16,319 nucleotides of DNA from Alphaproteobacteria bacterium (GTDB lineage Bacteria; Pseudomonadota; Alphaproteobacteria; UBA2136; UBA6156): positions 1-16,319 of the forward strand of contig JAIXZU010000020.1 in assembly GCA_027489415.1 (NCBI GenBank), written 5' to 3'. The translations under genes were made by a program, and so were the position numbers. Of the stretch, positions 13,477 to 16,319 are shown piece after piece (positions within the stretch are counted from its first letter, which is position 1; the number at the start of each line of letters is the position of its first letter). The notes beneath the pieces were generated by a model. The model made no database searches, was not told the origin of the DNA, and was given only the letters and a program-made list of their open reading frames with translations.

Positions 13477-13983
13477 TTAGTCGCAGTGTTTGGCGAGGTC
13501 CGCGAGGGCGAGCATGAGGCCGCGCGTGCTGAAGCTGCTTTCCAGCACGACGGCGCTGGTGAGGGGTTGGTAGCGGACCATTAAGTAGGTGTCCGGCTTC
13601 AGCATGTGGGCTGCGTTGAGGGAGTCGTACGCCAGTACCAGATTATAGCCGCGGTTGGCGCCTTCGACGGGGATGGGGGCGAGGATTTCGGAGACCTCCG
13701 CCACTGGAGGGGCGGCGAGGGGGGCGATGAAGAGGGATTTGAGGGTGATGGTGTTTTTATAGGGGCGGCCGTCCGTCTGCAGGGAGAATTCCGCAGCGCG
13801 GGCGCGGATGGTGCAGGTGCGGGGCTCGATGAACCATTCGCCGTATTCAGAGACCATGGGCGGTGTGTATTTGGGTGGTTTGCCCGCGCGGGTGCTGCCA
13901 GAGGGCGGCGGGCTGTAAGAACAGGCGGCCAGCAGGGCCGGAACGAGAAGGGGGAGGAGGCGGGCGGTTATGTTCTTTTTCAT
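13477..13983 (-). CDS. Putative outer- or inner-membrane lipoprotein, unknown function
   Basis: The 168-residue product starts MKKNITARLL, followed by a hydrophobic signal segment and the lipobox LAAC with C21 as the predicted lipidated cysteine. The mature part begins with a Ser/Pro-rich tether (SYSPPPSG) and then a globular domain with YGEWFIEPRTCTIRARA, and ends KHCD. Two further cysteines (in RTCTIR and at the penultimate residue) could form a disulfide in the periplasm. I do not recognise the domain; the W...C arrangement is only faintly like IalB proteins. The frame extends upstream to 14055, but the MKKN start with its lipobox spacing is clearly preferable. A TATAGT lies 6 nt before the ATG on its strand, perhaps a -10 box. 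It is divergent from the DusB-like gene. Confidence 0.82.
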   Translation of the reverse strand: MKKNITARLLPLLVPALLAACSYSPPPSGSTRAGKPPKYTPPMVSEYGEWFIEPRTCTIRARAAEFSLQTDGRPYKNTITLKSLFIAPLAAPPVAEVSEILAPIPVEGANRGYNLVLAYDSLNAAHMLKPDTYLMVRYQPLTSAVVLESSFSTRGLMLALADLAKHCD

Positions 13984-14075
13984 GCCCCTACTATAGCGCG
14001 GCTGGTAAGGCTGGAGTGGGGCCGAAGTGGCAGATTTGGTTGACGGATGCTGCATTTTTAGGCATGGGTGGGGGC

Positions 14076-15116
14076 ATGATTACAGTGCACACGCCCGCGC
14101 CCGCCAGCCCAACCCCGCAAGGAGACTTTGTGCCGTTGCCGGAGATTAAGATTGGCAGCCACAAGTTGGAGAACAACACGGTGCTGGCGCCCATGACCGA
14201 GATTACCGACCGCCCGACGCGGCTTTTGAACAAGCTTTACGGGGCTGGGCTGGTAGTGAGCGAGATGGTGGCCGCTGAAGGTGTGGTGCGGCAGGCGGCG
14301 GTGGCGGCACAGAAGGCGACGTTTGACGTGCGGCAGGGTGTTCATAGCGTACAGATTGTGGGCGGTGACCCGAAGAACATGGCGGTGGCGGCACAGGTGA
14401 ATGAGAAGGCCGGGGCTGATGTGATTGACATCAATATGGGTTGCCCCGTGAAGAAAGTGGTGAACTGCATGGCGGGCAGCGCCCTGATGCGCGAGCCCGA
14501 GCTGGTGGAACAGATTGTGACGCAGGTGGTGGATGCGGTGAAGATTCCCGTAACATTAAAAACCCGCCTTGGCTGGAACGAAGAGATGAAAAACGGCGTG
14601 CAGATTGCACAGATTGCCGAGAAGTGCGGTGTGCAGATGTTGGCGATTCATGGCCGCACGCGCGCGCAGATGTACACCGGCAGTGCCGACTGGGCGGCGA
14701 TACGGAAGATTAAGGATGCGGTGGGGATACCGGTGCTGGTGAATGGGGATATCCATTCCATTGACGATGCGATTGAAGCGCTGCGCCAGAGCGGCTGCGA
14801 CGGCGTGATGATTGGCCGCGCGACCCAAGGCAAACCTTGGTTACTTGGCCAAGTGGCGCACTACCTGAAGACCGGTGAGCGGTTGCCCGACCCGAGCCTT
14901 GAGGAACAATGCGACGTTGTGTGCGAGCACATTGCGCTGGCGGTGGAGCTGTATGGCGAGTTCTCTGGTATTCACCACATGCGCAAGCACGTGGCGGGTT
15001 ACACCAAAGGTTTGGTGGGTGGGCGTGAGCTGCGCATGAAACTGAACGAGATGACCGAGGCGGGGGTGATGCAGGCGGCGGTGCGGGAGCTGTTTGCTTC
15101 GCAGGTAGCCAGGTAG
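14076..15116 (+). CDS. dusB: tRNA-dihydrouridine synthase, DusB/NifR3 type
   Basis: Dus enzymes are FMN- and NADPH-dependent and reduce uridines in tRNA to dihydrouridine. The 346-residue protein has the TIM-barrel signatures: NTVLAPMTEITDRPTR (34-49) at the FMN site, IVGGDPKNMA, and DINMGCPVKKV with the catalytic C123. KTRLGW, HGRTRAQMYTGSADW (from about 192), VNGDI and DGVMIGRATQGKPW follow. The NMGCP and HGRTR forms fit DusB/NifR3. The frame is open back to 13863, antisense to the lipoprotein gene; ATG 14076 with a GGGTGGGGG stretch upstream is preferred, and ATG 14064 is possible. In many alphaproteobacteria ntrBC follows; here a repeat array follows, and the last three codons and the stop already belong to it. 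Confidence 0.93.
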   Translation: MITVHTPAPASPTPQGDFVPLPEIKIGSHKLENNTVLAPMTEITDRPTRLLNKLYGAGLVVSEMVAAEGVVRQAAVAAQKATFDVRQGVHSVQIVGGDPKNMAVAAQVNEKAGADVIDINMGCPVKKVVNCMAGSALMREPELVEQIVTQVVDAVKIPVTLKTRLGWNEEMKNGVQIAQIAEKCGVQMLAIHGRTRAQMYTGSADWAAIRKIKDAVGIPVLVNGDIHSIDDAIEALRQSGCDGVMIGRATQGKPWLLGQVAHYLKTGERLPDPSLEEQCDVVCEHIALAVELYGEFSGIHHMRKHVAGYTKGLVGGRELRMKLNEMTEAGVMQAAVRELFASQVAR

Positions 15117-15316
15117 CCGGGTAGCCAGGTAGCCGGGTAGCCGGGTAGCCGGGGGTTAGGTAGCTGGGTAGTCGGGTAGCCGGGTAGCCGGGTGGTTAGG
15201 TAGCCGGGTAGCCAGGTAGCCGGGTAGCCGGGGGTTAGGTAGCTGGGTAGTCGGGTGGTTAGGTAGCTGGGTAGCTAGGTAGCCGGGGGTTGGGTAGCTG
15301 GGTAGTCGGGTAGCCA
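15104..15316 (+). repeat. 213-bp array of 27 degenerate octamers (GGTAGCCG type)
   Basis: Reading from 15104, 24 octamers and three heptamers follow without interruption. The main unit is GGTAGCC(G/A); variants are GGTAGCTG, GGTAGTCG, GGTGGTTA and the heptamer GGGGTT(A/G). A higher-order block of four units (GGTAGCCG, GGGGTTA/G, GGTAGCTG, GGTAGTCG) occurs three times, starting at 15144, 15223 and 15278. The array begins inside the dusB reading frame and ends 6 nt before the terminator. The plus strand has G and T with little C. Confidence 0.95.
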
Positions 15317-15322
15317 AGAATG

Positions 15323-15351
15323 AAAAGCCCCGGATTGCTGCGGGGCTTTTT
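15323..15351. terminator. Bidirectional terminator between dusB and the membrane-protein gene
   Basis: AGCCCCG (15326-15332) pairs with CGGGGCT (15341-15347) around an 8-nt loop; A's precede and T's follow, so both convergent genes can be terminated. Confidence 0.9.
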
Positions 15352-15369
15352 GGTTTCGTAGGGCCGGTT

Positions 15370-16080
15370 TTAGGCGGCGGTTTTGGATTTCATCTGGCCG
15401 AGGGCGGCTTCGATGAGGTTTGCGAGTTCCTCCTTCGAGGTTTTATCCTCGAGGAGTTCCTCGGCGTAGGGTTTCAACAGGCGGCGTTGAACGGGTTCGG
15501 GGCGGGTGAGAAAGTCCGGAACCGCGCGCTGGACGTTTTCCAACAGCTTTTCGACCTGTTTTTTGGTGCGCTGGGTGTCGTCCTCCGGCGCTGGTTTGCG
15601 GGCGGCGACGGCTTCTTCGAGATTCTCGAAGATTGTGACCCGTTCTGCCAGCACTGCCGCTTTGACGCAGTATTCCTTCCCGCGCCCGAAGATGGTGATG
15701 TAGACCATCATGTCGCTGCGCAGTTTCAGGAGCGATTGATAGTCCGCACGGGTGAGGTAGGCGCGGTCTTCGGCGATCATCTCTTCGACCTTGAAGAGGA
15801 TGCGGGTGACGGTGTCCAGTTGATCGTAGCGGGTGCGGTCGATCTTGTTGAAGGTGTCGATTTTCTTCATCAGGGCTCCGGCCCAGATGCTCATGATGAT
15901 GAAGAGGAGGATGGCGTACACGGCGATGCCAGTTACGAGGCCGTAGCTGCCGAAGAAATAGTAGCTGGCGATTGTGGATATCGTCATGATACCGCTGACG
16001 ATTTTGGTGGTTTTCAGCAGGATGTTTTCGACCTTGGTGAGGTCGATGTCGAGGTCCTTTTCGGGGGTGTTCGTAGTCAT
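15370..16080 (-). CDS. Unrecognised membrane protein (236 aa) with two N-terminal helices and a charged cytoplasmic domain
   Basis: I do not recognise the family. After an acidic N-terminus (PEKDLDIDLTKVEN) come two close membrane helices (about residues 28-46 and 49-71), separated by only a few residues (FGSYGL), so they form a hairpin. About 160 residues of highly charged, probably helical sequence follow, including DRTRYDQLDTVTRILFKVEE, QRTKKQVEKLLENVQ and EELLEDKTSKEELANLIEAA. Both ends of the chain should lie in the cytoplasm. There is one cysteine (EYCVKAA). A GGAG box lies 7 nt before the ATG, and the bidirectional terminator closes the gene. A scaffold or membrane-anchored regulator would fit the architecture, but this is inference. 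Confidence 0.8.
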   Translation of the reverse strand: MTTNTPEKDLDIDLTKVENILLKTTKIVSGIMTISTIASYYFFGSYGLVTGIAVYAILLFIIMSIWAGALMKKIDTFNKIDRTRYDQLDTVTRILFKVEEMIAEDRAYLTRADYQSLLKLRSDMMVYITIFGRGKEYCVKAAVLAERVTIFENLEEAVAARKPAPEDDTQRTKKQVEKLLENVQRAVPDFLTRPEPVQRRLLKPYAEELLEDKTSKEELANLIEAALGQMKSKTAA

Positions 16081-16319
16081 GGGTGGTCTCCATGGAAAGA
16101 GGGCAAGAATATGGGGGTTATATGGGGTGGTTGGGGGGTGATTTCAAGGGTGGCATTTGTGTTTTGTGCGCTGCAAAATGAATTGGCTGTGAAAGCGTGG
16201 AACGGGGTTGGGGTGCCTATTTTGGTGGCGCGGGGTTGTGGTGGGGGAGGGGGGATGGGCGTGTGATTTGTGAACAGTTTTCTGGCACGTTGTAGGCTGC
16301 GTGAAAGGTAGCGAAACGG
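16081..16319. other. G-rich upstream region of the membrane-protein gene
   Basis: No gene is supported here. On the minus strand TTGAAA (complement of 16142-16147) and TATAAC (complement of 16117-16122) are 19 bp apart, a possible but loosely spaced promoter for the gene at 15370-16080. Plus-strand G runs of 5, 4, 6 and 3 (16113-16150) cover this region, and a denser quadruplex motif lies at 16232-16259. Confidence 0.5.
16232..16259 (+). other. Canonical G-quadruplex motif
   Basis: Four G runs (16232-16235, 16243-16247, 16249-16254, 16257-16259) are joined by loops of 7, 1 and 2 nt, which satisfies the common G3+N1-7 rule. It lies on the plus strand, upstream of the minus-strand membrane-protein gene. 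Confidence 0.7.

Noticed and set aside
13185..13517. Plus-strand open frames of 110 and 95 codons
   Set aside because: They run through the palindrome, the hairpin and the 33-bp repeat, have no ribosome-binding site and produce repetitive peptides (RRSGEC type). I treat them as by-products of the repeats.
15104..15316. Octamer array as a CRISPR, iteron origin or attachment site
   Set aside because: There are no unique spacers, no replication initiator or integrase gene, and the unit is too short and too degenerate for iterons.
15487..16266. 259-codon plus-strand frame over the membrane-protein gene
   Set aside because: The minus-strand gene has a ribosome-binding site, membrane helices and a terminator; the plus frame is an acidic Gly/Asp-rich shadow.

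Overview
The window looks like chromosomal DNA from an alphaproteobacterium. This is inferred from gene content (mrp next to hflK-hflC, sucA-sucB with its own lpd, a NifR3/DusB-type enzyme) and from a REP-like palindrome common in proteobacteria. I cannot place it to order. Most genes run on the + strand, and non-coding + strand DNA is often very G-rich and C-poor. No rRNA, tRNA, CRISPR array, transposase, integrase or phage gene was seen.

Layout. 1-576 is the C-terminal part of an Mrp/NBP35-type Fe-S carrier ATPase whose P-loop lies outside the window, closed by a terminator. 681-3645 holds hflK-hflC (start and stop overlap) and miaA. 3729-8573 holds sucA and sucB (E1 and E2 of 2-oxoglutarate dehydrogenase), an unrecognised 148-aa protein and a shikimate-kinase-like P-loop kinase (ATGA overlap), ending in a bidirectional terminator. 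On the - strand, 8610-9191 is a LOG-family protein. lpdA (E3) follows at 9309-10691 as a separate unit with its own terminator, convergent with a small unknown gene. rsmI (11048-11887) is followed by two tiny proteins sharing a C-terminal LPxx(F/V)FDYFE motif and by a nucleoside 2-deoxyribosyltransferase-like protein, then a terminator.

12943-13476 has no credible gene. It holds an 8-bp-period repeat, a REP-like palindrome, a long hairpin and a 33-bp tandem repeat. A lipoprotein (-) and a DusB-like gene (+) then diverge from a shared 92-bp region. The DusB stop codon lies inside a 213-bp array of 27 degenerate GGTAGCCG octamers, followed by a bidirectional terminator and a two-helix membrane protein on the - strand. 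The last 240 bases are upstream, G-rich DNA with a quadruplex motif.

Most genes are housekeeping: TCA cycle (sucA, sucB, lpdA), membrane proteolysis control (hflKC), tRNA and rRNA modification (miaA, dus, rsmI) and Fe-S assembly (mrp). The most unusual content is the pair of motif-sharing microproteins beside the deoxyribosyltransferase-like gene, the two unrelated arrays with the same 8-bp period, the composite hairpin/33-bp repeat, and a recurring leader sequence upstream of several + strand genes. No obvious new defence or mobile system is visible; the 12058-12904 cluster is the nearest candidate.
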